Positions 25,596 through 33,960 of a stretch of DNA of 64,000 nucleotides are shown one piece after another; position 1 is the first letter of the stretch, and the number at the start of each line of letters is the position of its first letter. The position numbers and the translations under genes were made by a program. This DNA is from an uncultured Candidatus Actinomarina sp. (GTDB lineage: Bacteria; Actinomycetota; Acidimicrobiia; Actinomarinales; Actinomarinaceae). The notes under the pieces were generated by a model. It did no database searches, was not told where the DNA came from, and was given only the letters and a program-made list of their open reading frames with translations. Location of the stretch: positions 109,790 to 173,789 of the forward strand of contig CACJUH010000003.1 in assembly GCA_902596545.1 (NCBI GenBank), written 5' to 3'.

Positions 25596-27083
25596 ATGTC
25601 AGACGAAAATTTAGCTGAAATTCGCAATGAAAAAGCTAAAAAAATTCAACATCCTAAAGGAAAATTAACAGCCTATGAGAGGCTTAATTTACTTTTAGAT
25701 GAGGGTTCTTTTAGCGAAATTGATCAGCATGTAGCATCAGATGAGAACCCTGAAGGAGAAGCTGTTATCACAGGAACTGGCACAATACATGGAAGACCAG
25801 TTTTTGTATTCAGTGAAGATTTTTCTGTAATGGGAGGAAGCCTTGGTGAAGTAGTTGCCAAAAAAATTCTAAAGATTATGGACCATGCTCTAGAAGCTAG
25901 AGCTCCAATTATTGGAATTAAAGATTCGGGTGGTGCAAGAATTCAAGAAGGAATTTCATCTCTTTTTGGTTATGCCCAAATATTCAAAAAAAATGTAGAA
26001 GCCTCAGGCAAAGTTCCACAAATTTCTGTAGTAGTTGGACCGTCTGCAGGAGGAGCTGTATATAGTCCTGCTTTAACAGACTTTATTTTTCAAGTAAAAG
26101 ACATAGGACAATTATATGTGACCGGTCCAGCAGTAGTAAAAACTGTAACAGGTGAAGATGTAACATTTGAAGAACTGGGTGGTGTTGAAGCTCATGGAAC
26201 AAAATCTGGTGTTACTCATCAAGTATGCGAGACTGAAGAACAAGCTTTTGAAGAAATTAGATACCTTATGAGCTTTCTTCCACAGTCTTCCTCTCAGAAA
26301 CCTCCTATGTTTATAACTGAAGATGAGCCATTAAGAGTTATTGATTCACTCGACAGTTTTATACCTGAAAACAGAAATCAACCTTATGATATGGAAAAAA
26401 TAATTTTGGATATTGTTGATGATGGTGAACATTATCCCATACAAAGTAATTACGCTACAAACATCATTACTTCGTTTTCAAGAATAAATGGAAATACAAC
26501 AGGCATAGTTGCTAACCAACCAATGGAGCTTGCAGGAGTATTAGATATTAAAGCATCAGAAAAAGCCGCTAGGTTTGTAAGGTTTTGTGATGCCTTCAAC
26601 ATACCGATCTTGACACTAGTTGATGTGCCTGGATTCCTTCCTGGAGTTGAACAAGAACATGGTGGAATAATTAGAAGTGGTGCAAAGCTTTTGTATGCCT
26701 ACTCTGAGGCGACTGTTCCAAGAGTTTGTGTAGTAATTAGGAAAGCATATGGAGGAGCGTATATTGTAATGGATTCAATTGGACTTGGTGCTGACAAGCT
26801 TTTTGCGTGGCCAAGTGGTGAAATTGCTGTAATGGGAGCAGAAGGTGCCGTAGATATTATTAACAGAAGAGAGTTGGCTGAAGCAGAGAATAGAGACTCC
26901 TATAAAGAAAAACTTGTTGAGGAATATAATGAAAAATTTAGTAATCCTGATATTGCTGCTCAACTTGGATTAATTGATAATATTATTAAACCAAGTGAGA
27001 CAAGAAAAGTTATTGTTGACTCATTTAAAGATTTAGTAAATAAGGGAGAGTTGGGAGATAAGCATGGAAATATACCCCTCTAA
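25596..27083 (+). CDS. accD: acyl-CoA carboxylase carboxyltransferase (beta) subunit
   Basis: Transfers CO2 from carboxybiotin to acetyl- or propionyl-CoA, giving malonyl- or methylmalonyl-CoA. About 495 aa, the usual size for the actinobacterial AccD/PccB fused two-lobe enzyme. Oxyanion-hole regions: DSGGARIQEGISSL (about 110) and GPSAGGAVYSPAL (about 148) in the N lobe; VDVPGFLPGVEQEHGGIIR (about 342) and RKAYGGAYIVM (about 381) in the C lobe. I chose the ATG at 25596, six nt after AGGAAAG, over the one two codons upstream. It overlaps bioY by 20 nt. Placement in a FAS operon suggests malonyl-CoA as product. Confidence 0.93.
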   Translation: MSDENLAEIRNEKAKKIQHPKGKLTAYERLNLLLDEGSFSEIDQHVASDENPEGEAVITGTGTIHGRPVFVFSEDFSVMGGSLGEVVAKKILKIMDHALEARAPIIGIKDSGGARIQEGISSLFGYAQIFKKNVEASGKVPQISVVVGPSAGGAVYSPALTDFIFQVKDIGQLYVTGPAVVKTVTGEDVTFEELGGVEAHGTKSGVTHQVCETEEQAFEEIRYLMSFLPQSSSQKPPMFITEDEPLRVIDSLDSFIPENRNQPYDMEKIILDIVDDGEHYPIQSNYATNIITSFSRINGNTTGIVANQPMELAGVLDIKASEKAARFVRFCDAFNIPILTLVDVPGFLPGVEQEHGGIIRSGAKLLYAYSEATVPRVCVVIRKAYGGAYIVMDSIGLGADKLFAWPSGEIAVMGAEGAVDIINRRELAEAENRDSYKEKLVEEYNEKFSNPDIAAQLGLIDNIIKPSETRKVIVDSFKDLVNKGELGDKHGNIPL

Positions 27084-27603
27084 AAATATTGCAATAGCTT
27101 GGGTCGAAAAAGGGAGCTTAGCAAGAAATCTATTTCTTTCACTTAGTTTTGCAATCATTACTGCTTTAAGCGCACAAATACGAATAGTAATTCCAATATC
27201 ACCAGTCCCAATAACTGGACAAACATTTGTAGTTTTATTGGCTGGTCTTGTTTTAGGAAGCACTTTTGGTGCAGTAAGTATGTTAATGTATCTATTTATA
27301 GGAATGTCAGGTCTTCCATTCTTCTCTGCAGGCGTTGCGGGTTTAGCAATTCTTAAAAGCCCAACTATCGGATATATTGTTGGATTTTTTCTTGCTGCAT
27401 ATGCAATTGGACAGTTTGCGAATAGACCTATTATCGGAATTCTACTTGGTTCATTAATTATTTATTCTTGTGGAGTAGCTGGGTTAATTTTAATTTTGAA
27501 TACATCATTGCAAAATGCAATCACAATTGGAGTTGTTCCATTCTTAATTGGTGACTTTATAAAATCATTTTTAGCAATAGCTCTTGCATATAAATTAAAG
27601 TAA
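27064..27603 (+). CDS. bioY: BioY biotin transporter substrate component
   Basis: S-component of an ECF-type biotin importer, 179 aa, with about six hydrophobic segments. Family motifs are visible: ISPVPITGQTFVVLLAGLVLGSTFGA (about 46-71 spans the TGQT motif) and YLFIGMSGLPFFSAG (about 77-91). No bioM/bioN ATPase pair is adjacent, so BioY either works alone or shares an energising module. Embedded between two carboxylase genes with overlap upstream and 2 nt downstream, so imported biotin is matched to its main user. Confidence 0.93.
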   Translation: MEIYPSKNIAIAWVEKGSLARNLFLSLSFAIITALSAQIRIVIPISPVPITGQTFVVLLAGLVLGSTFGAVSMLMYLFIGMSGLPFFSAGVAGLAILKSPTIGYIVGFFLAAYAIGQFANRPIIGILLGSLIIYSCGVAGLILILNTSLQNAITIGVVPFLIGDFIKSFLAIALAYKLK

Positions 27604-27605
27604 CG

Positions 27606-29303
27606 ATGTCGCAACAAAGAATCCTTATTGCAAACCGTGGTGAAATTGCTTTACGTATAATTCGCTCAGCAAAAGAAATGGATATGTACACAATTGCAGT
27701 TTATTCGGATGCGGATGAAGATGCCCTTCATGTCAAAAGAGCAGACGAAGCTTATTATCTAGGTGGTTCTCTTCCTGCAGAAAGCTATAGAAATTTAAAA
27801 AAACTAGTAAAAGCAGCTACAGACACAAAAGCTGATTTAGTTCATCCAGGTTATGGATTTCTTGCTGAGAATGCAGACTTTGCAAAATCGATTCAAAAAA
27901 AAGGGATTATTTGGATAGGACCAAGTGCTGAAACAATTAGATCAATGGGAGACAAGATTGAATCAAGAAAGCTTGTTTCAAAATTAGGTTTAAATCCTGT
28001 ACCGGGCCAACTTAAGCCCTCAAGACTAAGACGAGAAGCTATAAAAGATGCTGAAAGCTTTGGGTATCCAGTTGCTTTAAAGGCTGCACACGGTGGTGGT
28101 GGAAAAGGCTTAAGGATTGTTCAAAACGAAGCTGAGTTAATCGAAAATTTTGAAATAGTAAAACGAGAAAGTGAAGCATATTTTGGTTCGGACCAGATTT
28201 ATGTTGAGAAATTTATAAAACCAGCTCGTCATATTGAAACACAAATTCTTTCAGATAAATATGGTAATACACTTTATTTGGGAGAGAGGGACTGTTCACT
28301 ACAAAGAAGAAACCAAAAATTAATTGAAGAAAGTCCACCTGAATGGCTCTCAGATTACGGAAGAGAAAGACTCAAAGAATACACTTTGAATATTGCAAGT
28401 AGTTCAAATTATATAAATGCAGGTACAGTAGAGTTTTTGGCAGATAGTGATGAAAATTTTTACTTTTTAGAAATGAACACACGATTGCAAGTTGAACATA
28501 CTGTAACAGAAATGAGATACGGTATTGATTTAGTAAAGGAGCAAATCAAAATTGCACTTGGAAACTCTATTGAAGATTACAAGTTAGAGCCTAGAGGGCA
28601 CAGTATCGAATTCAGAATAAATGCTGAAGACCCTACCAATAATTTTTTACCAACCCCTGGAACAATTACTGAATACAGAGAACCAACTGGCAATGGTGTG
28701 CGTGTCGATGGATGGGCAAGAACTGGAACACAAATAACACATTTTTATGACAATCTAATTTCAAAACTTATTGTCTGGGGAGTCTCAAGAGAAGAAGCAA
28801 GATCAAAAGGTATAAGGTGTTTAGAGGAATATATCATTGGAGGAATCCCAACAACAATAAATGTGCTCACTGATATTTTGAAAACTAAAGAATTTATTAA
28901 TAGTCAAGTTCACGTTAAGTTCCTTGAAGAGAATTTTGAAATTCGTGATATTGAGGATGAAGAGATTTCCTCAGATAGGCCGAGCAAAGTAAAAATTTCT
29001 CTTGATGATAATAATAATCCAACTCTTGCTCCACAAAGACCAAAGAAAATTGGAATGGATCTGACAGGAAACATTAGAAATCCAGGATTAATCTTTGCTG
29101 AAATGCAGGGAACAATTATGGAGACAATGACAAAGCTAGGTAAAAAAGTTAAAAAAGGTGACTCCTTATTTGTTCTTGAAGCAATGAAAATGGAGAATGT
29201 GATAACTTCACCGATTGATGGAGTTGTAAAAACATATAATGTTCAAAAAGGACAAGCTGTAAAAAAAGGTGACCTTTTAGTGGAGATAGAAACAAGATTC
29301 TAA
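27606..29303 (+). CDS. accA3: biotin carboxylase fused to biotin carboxyl carrier (AccA3-type alpha subunit)
   Basis: Carboxylates its own biotin with ATP and bicarbonate and feeds AccD. 565 aa: biotin carboxylase N-domain (RILIANRGEIALRIIRSAKE, residues 4-23), HPGYGFLAENADF near 78, the ATP-grasp loop KAAHGGGGKGLRI near 158, EMNTRLQVEHTVTE near 290, and the C-terminal biotinyl domain with the biotinylated Lys in EAMKMEN (near 532). The single-chain BC-BCCP form is the actinobacterial type. Its TAA overlaps the acpS ATG (TAATG). Confidence 0.95.
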   Translation: MSQQRILIANRGEIALRIIRSAKEMDMYTIAVYSDADEDALHVKRADEAYYLGGSLPAESYRNLKKLVKAATDTKADLVHPGYGFLAENADFAKSIQKKGIIWIGPSAETIRSMGDKIESRKLVSKLGLNPVPGQLKPSRLRREAIKDAESFGYPVALKAAHGGGGKGLRIVQNEAELIENFEIVKRESEAYFGSDQIYVEKFIKPARHIETQILSDKYGNTLYLGERDCSLQRRNQKLIEESPPEWLSDYGRERLKEYTLNIASSSNYINAGTVEFLADSDENFYFLEMNTRLQVEHTVTEMRYGIDLVKEQIKIALGNSIEDYKLEPRGHSIEFRINAEDPTNNFLPTPGTITEYREPTGNGVRVDGWARTGTQITHFYDNLISKLIVWGVSREEARSKGIRCLEEYIIGGIPTTINVLTDILKTKEFINSQVHVKFLEENFEIRDIEDEEISSDRPSKVKISLDDNNNPTLAPQRPKKIGMDLTGNIRNPGLIFAEMQGTIMETMTKLGKKVKKGDSLFVLEAMKMENVITSPIDGVVKTYNVQKGQAVKKGDLLVEIETRF

Positions 29304-29677
29304 TGATTTTTGGTATTGGTGTTGACCAGGTTGATGTTAAAAGAGTTCGATCTCTGCTAGAAAAATCAGGAAGTAAATTTGAAAAAAGATGCTTTACTGT
29401 TGATGAAATTTTGTACTCAAAAAGATTTTCTGACCCAGCAAAAAGACTAGGTGCACGATTTGCTGCAAAAGAAGCCATTATGAAATCTTTAGGAAAAGGT
29501 TGGAGACAAATTAACTGGAAAGATATTGAAATAACTGGTGGTGGTAAACCAAAAGTAATCCTGTACGGAAAAGCTAAAGAGTTAGCTAAACAAATGAATA
29601 TATTTAATATTCATATTTCTTTATCTCATGAGGAGGATAAGGCAATTGCTTTTGCCATATCAGAATTAGACAAATGA
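29303..29677 (+). CDS. acpS: holo-[acyl-carrier-protein] synthase
   Basis: Transfers 4'-phosphopantetheine from CoA to the acyl carrier protein encoded further down the operon. The 124-aa length is standard. Signature: GIGVDQVDVKRVR (residues 4-16, with the Mg-binding Asp) and RLGARFAAKEAIMKSLGKG (about 48-66, with the Glu). C-terminal HISLSHEEDKAIAFA is typical. Overlaps both neighbours. Confidence 0.95.
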   Translation: MIFGIGVDQVDVKRVRSLLEKSGSKFEKRCFTVDEILYSKRFSDPAKRLGARFAAKEAIMKSLGKGWRQINWKDIEITGGGKPKVILYGKAKELAKQMNIFNIHISLSHEEDKAIAFAISELDK

Positions 29678-30585
29678 GTTGGGTTGCAATGTTTCCTGGA
29701 CAAGGCTCTCAACAAGCCGGAATGGGTAAAGAGTTACTGGACAAATATTCAGATTTACTAATTGATGATTTTGAAGAGACCCTTGGTTGGTCATTACAGG
29801 AAATTATATTAAATGGTAATCAAGAAGAGATAACAAAAACAAATATTGCGCAGCCATATATTTTTGCTATTTCGTATTGCTATGGCTTAGAAGTAATTAA
29901 AAAGATTGGTTTACCTAAAGTAGGCATTGGACACTCGCTTGGTGAATATACAGCTCTATCGCTTTCTGGAATTTTGAGTTATAAAGATGCCCTAGAAATT
30001 ATTTCTATAAGAGGTAAGGCGATGCAGGAAGCTGTAGAGGGATCGAATACTACTTTAGCTGCAGTGCTTACTTCAAATTTGGAGGAAACAATTAAGGCTG
30101 TGGAGGGTTTGGTTGAACAAGGTATAGGTATAAATATTTCAAACTACAATGATGCTTCTCAAATTGTTATTGGCGGATCTCACGAAGATATTAATTATTT
30201 GAAATCAAACCCTAAAGATTTAGATGCAAAAAGAGTTATTCCACTTGATGTGGCAGGTGCATTCCATTCTCCAGTAGTCTCTTCTGCAAAAAAGGAAGTT
30301 GAGAAAGTAATTGAACAAATTGAGTTAAAAGATAGTCAATTTAGTGTTTATATGAATATTGATGCAAATATTGCAGAACTTTCAACAATTAAAGAACGGT
30401 TGGTAAATCAAATAGACAATAGTGTTATGTTTTATAACCAAATATTAAATATTGAGAAGTTTGAACAGCCTGAGAGTTGGTATCATATCGGACCCGGAAA
30501 TGTAACTGCTGGGATGGTTAAAAAGTCTATATCTAGTAAGAGTGTTAAGGTAGTTAATTCGCTAGACTCCTTAAACGATATTTAA
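29674..30585 (+). CDS. fabD: malonyl-CoA:ACP transacylase
   Basis: Loads malonate onto ACP. 303 aa, standard. Motifs: FPGQGSQQAGMG (residues 7-18), active-site GHSLGEYTAL (Ser near 89), catalytic His in GAFHSPVV (near 201), and QIDNSVMFYNQI at the end. Start overlaps the acpS stop (ATGA). Part of the type II fatty-acid synthase operon. Confidence 0.96.
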   Translation: MSWVAMFPGQGSQQAGMGKELLDKYSDLLIDDFEETLGWSLQEIILNGNQEEITKTNIAQPYIFAISYCYGLEVIKKIGLPKVGIGHSLGEYTALSLSGILSYKDALEIISIRGKAMQEAVEGSNTTLAAVLTSNLEETIKAVEGLVEQGIGINISNYNDASQIVIGGSHEDINYLKSNPKDLDAKRVIPLDVAGAFHSPVVSSAKKEVEKVIEQIELKDSQFSVYMNIDANIAELSTIKERLVNQIDNSVMFYNQILNIEKFEQPESWYHIGPGNVTAGMVKKSISSKSVKVVNSLDSLNDI

Positions 30586-30598
30586 ATAGGAGACATTT

Positions 30599-31693
30599 TT
30601 GAAATCAACAATTACAGGTTGGGGTAAATGCGCACCTGATAACATCATGACAAATGATGATTTAGCAGTTTTTGTGGACACTTCCGACGAATGGATTCAG
30701 CAAAGGACCGGAATACAGGAGAGAAGGTTTTGCCATGTAAACAATTCTGATATGGCAACAGTTGCTGGTCACCATGCAATAGCGTGTGCTGGATTAACAC
30801 CAGAAGATATTGATGTTGTAATACTTGCAACTTGTACTCCTGATAGCATTGTTCCTTCTGCAGCAGCTCATGTGCAGAAAAAATTAGGTGCAGTTAATGC
30901 TGCAGTGTATGATGTCAATGCTGCATGTGCAGGTTTTGTCTATGCTCTGGAACAAGGAAAAGCTTTTGTTGAAAGTGGTTTATATAAACGAGCTCTAATT
31001 ATTGGTTCGGAACATATTACATGGTTATTAGATTGGTCTGACAGAAACACTGCAGTTCTTTTTGGAGATGGCGCTGGAGCTGTTGTTGTAGAAGAAAGCA
31101 AAGATTCTGAAGATGGTGAAATATTTTCTTTTGTAAATGGACTAAGTTCAGATAAGTTGGACATTCTGGAGGTTCCGAATTTTGGATCAGCTATGGATAG
31201 GTTCAAAACAGATGAAGCAGCAAGAGTTACATGGACATTCGATGGACAAGAAATTTTCAAAGGTGGAATAAGAGCCATGGCAAAAGCATCTGATGAAGTG
31301 ATTACTAAATCTGGTTTAACTAAAGAAGATGTAGATATATTAATTCCACATCAAGCGAATTTAAGAATTGTTGAAGGTCTAGAAAAAATGTTGAAATTAC
31401 CTAACGCAACAACAATAAAGAAGGTTCATAAGTATGGGAACACTTCAGCAGCCTCAATACCAACAGCTTTAGTTGATGCATTAGAAGAAGGTGAAATTAA
31501 AGGTGGCGAAGTTGCTGTTTTTACAGCAGTTGGTGCTGGGCTTTCTTGGGGCGCATGCGCAGTACGTTTAGGTAAGAGAACTACTCCAATCAACACTTCT
31601 GATGCTAAGCTTCCTGATTTTGATGGAAAAGCAGTTGATACAATTAGAAAAGCTATTGAGTATCAAATTCCTGACAAACTAGATCTGATATGA
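30599..31693 (+). CDS. fabH: beta-ketoacyl-ACP synthase III
   Basis: Starts fatty-acid chains by condensing an acyl-CoA primer with malonyl-ACP. 364 aa, with the Cys-His-Asn triad in NAACAGFVYAL (about 107-117), IPHQANLRI (about 255) and GNTSAASIPTAL (about 285). The start is TTG with a good site AGGAGA 8 nt upstream. The C-terminus is about 30 residues longer than E. coli FabH and ends in a short charged helix. Confidence 0.95.
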   Translation: MKSTITGWGKCAPDNIMTNDDLAVFVDTSDEWIQQRTGIQERRFCHVNNSDMATVAGHHAIACAGLTPEDIDVVILATCTPDSIVPSAAAHVQKKLGAVNAAVYDVNAACAGFVYALEQGKAFVESGLYKRALIIGSEHITWLLDWSDRNTAVLFGDGAGAVVVEESKDSEDGEIFSFVNGLSSDKLDILEVPNFGSAMDRFKTDEAARVTWTFDGQEIFKGGIRAMAKASDEVITKSGLTKEDVDILIPHQANLRIVEGLEKMLKLPNATTIKKVHKYGNTSAASIPTALVDALEEGEIKGGEVAVFTAVGAGLSWGACAVRLGKRTTPINTSDAKLPDFDGKAVDTIRKAIEYQIPDKLDLI

Positions 31694-32418
31694 AGACAGC
31701 ATTAGTAACTGGAGGCTCTAGAGGCATAGGAAGTGCTATTGCTTTAGCACTTGGAAATAATTTTCATGTGGTAGTTGGTTTTGCTAACTCAGAAGATAAA
31801 GCCAATGATGTTGTTAAAGAAATTGTCGCTGCTGGTGGAAGTGCAAGTACAGTTCAGATTGATATATCTAATGCTGAATCTGTAGATAATGCCTTTACAA
31901 CAATAGAAAAAGAGTACAACTCTGTAGATGTTTTAATCAATAATGCAGGGGTTACACAAGACAATATATTACCAAGAATGAAAGAAGCTGAGTGGCTTGA
32001 AGTAATTCAGACAAACCTAACAGGAAGTTTTTATACATCGCAAAGAGCTATCAAGCTTATGATGAAAAATAAATGGGGAAGAATTGTATTCATATCTTCC
32101 GTAGTTGGACTATCAGGCAATCAGGGTCAGGCAAACTATGCTGCATCAAAAGCTGGATTAATAGGGCTAGCAAAATCAATTAGTAAAGAAATGGGTTCAA
32201 GAAATATAACATCAAACGTAGTTGCTCCGGGATATATTGAAACAGACATGACTTCTTTTTTAGATGATCAAAATAAAGAAAATATTATAGAGCAACTTTC
32301 AATTAAACGCATAGGCAAGCCAGAAGATATTTCAAACATAGTATCTTTTTTATGCAAAGACGAGTCAGAATATATAACAGGACAAGTTATACCAGTAGAT
32401 GGCGGTTTAACAACGTAA
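31690..32418 (+). CDS. fabG: 3-oxoacyl-ACP reductase
   Basis: NADPH-dependent reduction of 3-oxoacyl-ACP. 242-aa classical SDR: VTGGSRGIGSAIA (residues 6-18), NNAGVTQDN (about 85), Ser in FISSVVGLSG and YAASKAGLIGLAKS (YxxxK near 152), ending with ITGQVIPVDGGLTT, a FabG hallmark. Its ATG overlaps the fabH stop. Confidence 0.96.
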   Translation: MKTALVTGGSRGIGSAIALALGNNFHVVVGFANSEDKANDVVKEIVAAGGSASTVQIDISNAESVDNAFTTIEKEYNSVDVLINNAGVTQDNILPRMKEAEWLEVIQTNLTGSFYTSQRAIKLMMKNKWGRIVFISSVVGLSGNQGQANYAASKAGLIGLAKSISKEMGSRNITSNVVAPGYIETDMTSFLDDQNKENIIEQLSIKRIGKPEDISNIVSFLCKDESEYITGQVIPVDGGLTT

Positions 32419-32431
32419 TTAGGGAGTAATT

Positions 32432-32671
32432 ATGGAAACAAACGAAGTTTTTGATAAAGTAAAGGGTCTTTTTGTTGAGGATCTTGGCATAGATGAATCA
32501 AAAGTCACAATGGAAGCAAAATTAGAAGAAGATTTAGAAATTGATTCATTAGGAATAGTAGAAGTAGTAATGGCTTTTGAAGATGAATTTGGCATTGAAA
32601 TTGATGATGAAGAACTTGCAGATGTTTCAACTGTTGGTGAAGCTGTAAAATTACTTCATTCTAAAATCTAG
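32432..32671 (+). CDS. acpP: acyl carrier protein
   Basis: Carries growing acyl chains on a phosphopantetheine arm attached to Ser in EIDSLGIVEVVMAFEDEFG (Ser near residue 38). 79 aa and strongly acidic, as expected. Site GGGAG lies 9 nt before the ATG. Between fabG and fabF as in many bacteria. Confidence 0.97.
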   Translation: METNEVFDKVKGLFVEDLGIDESKVTMEAKLEEDLEIDSLGIVEVVMAFEDEFGIEIDDEELADVSTVGEAVKLLHSKI

Positions 32672-32679
32672 ATCTGATC

Positions 32680-33915
32680 ATGTCTAAAAGACGTGTAGTA
32701 GTTACTGGACTCGGCACTATAAACCCATTAGCTAATACTGTAGAAAACACTTGGAATAAACTACTTGATGGAGTTTCTGGAATAGATCATATAACTTCCT
32801 TTGATGCAAGTAATCTTCCAGTTACATTTGCTGGAGAGGTTAAAGATTTTGATGCAAATGAGTATCTGGGAAAACAACATGCCAGAAAATTAGACCGTTC
32901 AGCTCATTTATCTATTTTCGCAACAGAACAAGCACTTAAAGATGCAAAAATTGATACAGAAAAAAGACTTGGAAATAATGTAGGTATTATTTTTGGCACT
33001 GGAATTGGAGGTATTGGCGCTACTGAAGATGCTATCAGGGTGTATGATTCAAGGGGTCCTTCTAGAATTAATCCTCTTGCAATTACACAACTAATGCCAA
33101 ACTCTAGCACTGGACAGGTTGCAATCAAATTTGGTATTGAAGGTCCTTCATTAACAATCACTACAGCTTGTGCTGCATCTGCAAATGCTGTGGGTGAAGC
33201 TAAAAACTTAATTGAAAATGGAATTGTAGATATGGTTATTACGGGTGGTACTGAATCAGGAACCACACCGATGACAATTGCAGCTTTTGCGCAGATTAGA
33301 GCACTTTCTACAAAAAACGAAACTCCTACAAAAGCATGTAGCCCGTTTGATAAAAATCGAGATGGTTTTGTAATGGCAGAGGGTTCTACAGTTTTAGTTT
33401 TAGAAAGTGAGGAATCAGCAAAAAAAAGAGGAGTTGATATTTACGGTTATGTAGATGGATATGGCTCTACTACTGATGCCCATCACATTACAGCACCTGC
33501 AGAAGGGGGTGCTGGCGCAGTTAGGGCGATGGAGAAAGCGTTAAATGATGCCAAATTGGAAAAGAATAATGTTGATTATGTAAATGCTCATGGAACTTCT
33601 ACACCGGCAAATGATAAAAATGAAACTGCTGCTATTAAGACATTATTTGAAGAGGACTCAACGTCATTAAATATATCTTCAACAAAGTCTATGACCGGTC
33701 ACCTTCTAGGTGGTGCAGGTGCATTCGAATCTTTAGTGTGCCTACTATCTTTAAAAAACAATAAAATACCACCAACAATTAACCTCAATAATCCCGATAT
33801 TGATTGTGATCTTAACTATACGCCAAATGTTTTATTAGAAAAAGAGCTGCATACTGCGATGTCGAATTCATTTGGTTTTGGTGGTCATAATGCAGTTCTT
33901 GTATTTTCAAAATAA
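32680..33915 (+). CDS. fabF: beta-ketoacyl-ACP synthase II
   Basis: Elongating condensing enzyme, 411 aa. Cys-His-His triad: TTACAASANAVGEA (Cys near 165), NAHGTSTPANDKNE (His near 305) and KSMTGHLLGGAGAFES (His near 341). FGFGGHNAVLV closes the protein. Last gene of the plus-strand operon, converging with a lipoprotein gene; the 45-bp gap holds no clear terminator. Confidence 0.96.
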   Translation: MSKRRVVVTGLGTINPLANTVENTWNKLLDGVSGIDHITSFDASNLPVTFAGEVKDFDANEYLGKQHARKLDRSAHLSIFATEQALKDAKIDTEKRLGNNVGIIFGTGIGGIGATEDAIRVYDSRGPSRINPLAITQLMPNSSTGQVAIKFGIEGPSLTITTACAASANAVGEAKNLIENGIVDMVITGGTESGTTPMTIAAFAQIRALSTKNETPTKACSPFDKNRDGFVMAEGSTVLVLESEESAKKRGVDIYGYVDGYGSTTDAHHITAPAEGGAGAVRAMEKALNDAKLEKNNVDYVNAHGTSTPANDKNETAAIKTLFEEDSTSLNISSTKSMTGHLLGGAGAFESLVCLLSLKNNKIPPTINLNNPDIDCDLNYTPNVLLEKELHTAMSNSFGFGGHNAVLVFSK

Positions 33916-33960
33916 TAAACTATCAAGTTTTTATTGGGGATTCGTAGAGTGTTAATAAAG

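Noticed and set aside
33916-33960. Terminator between the converging fabF and the 866-aa lipoprotein gene
   Set aside because: No stem of more than 4-5 bp with a T-run could be found.
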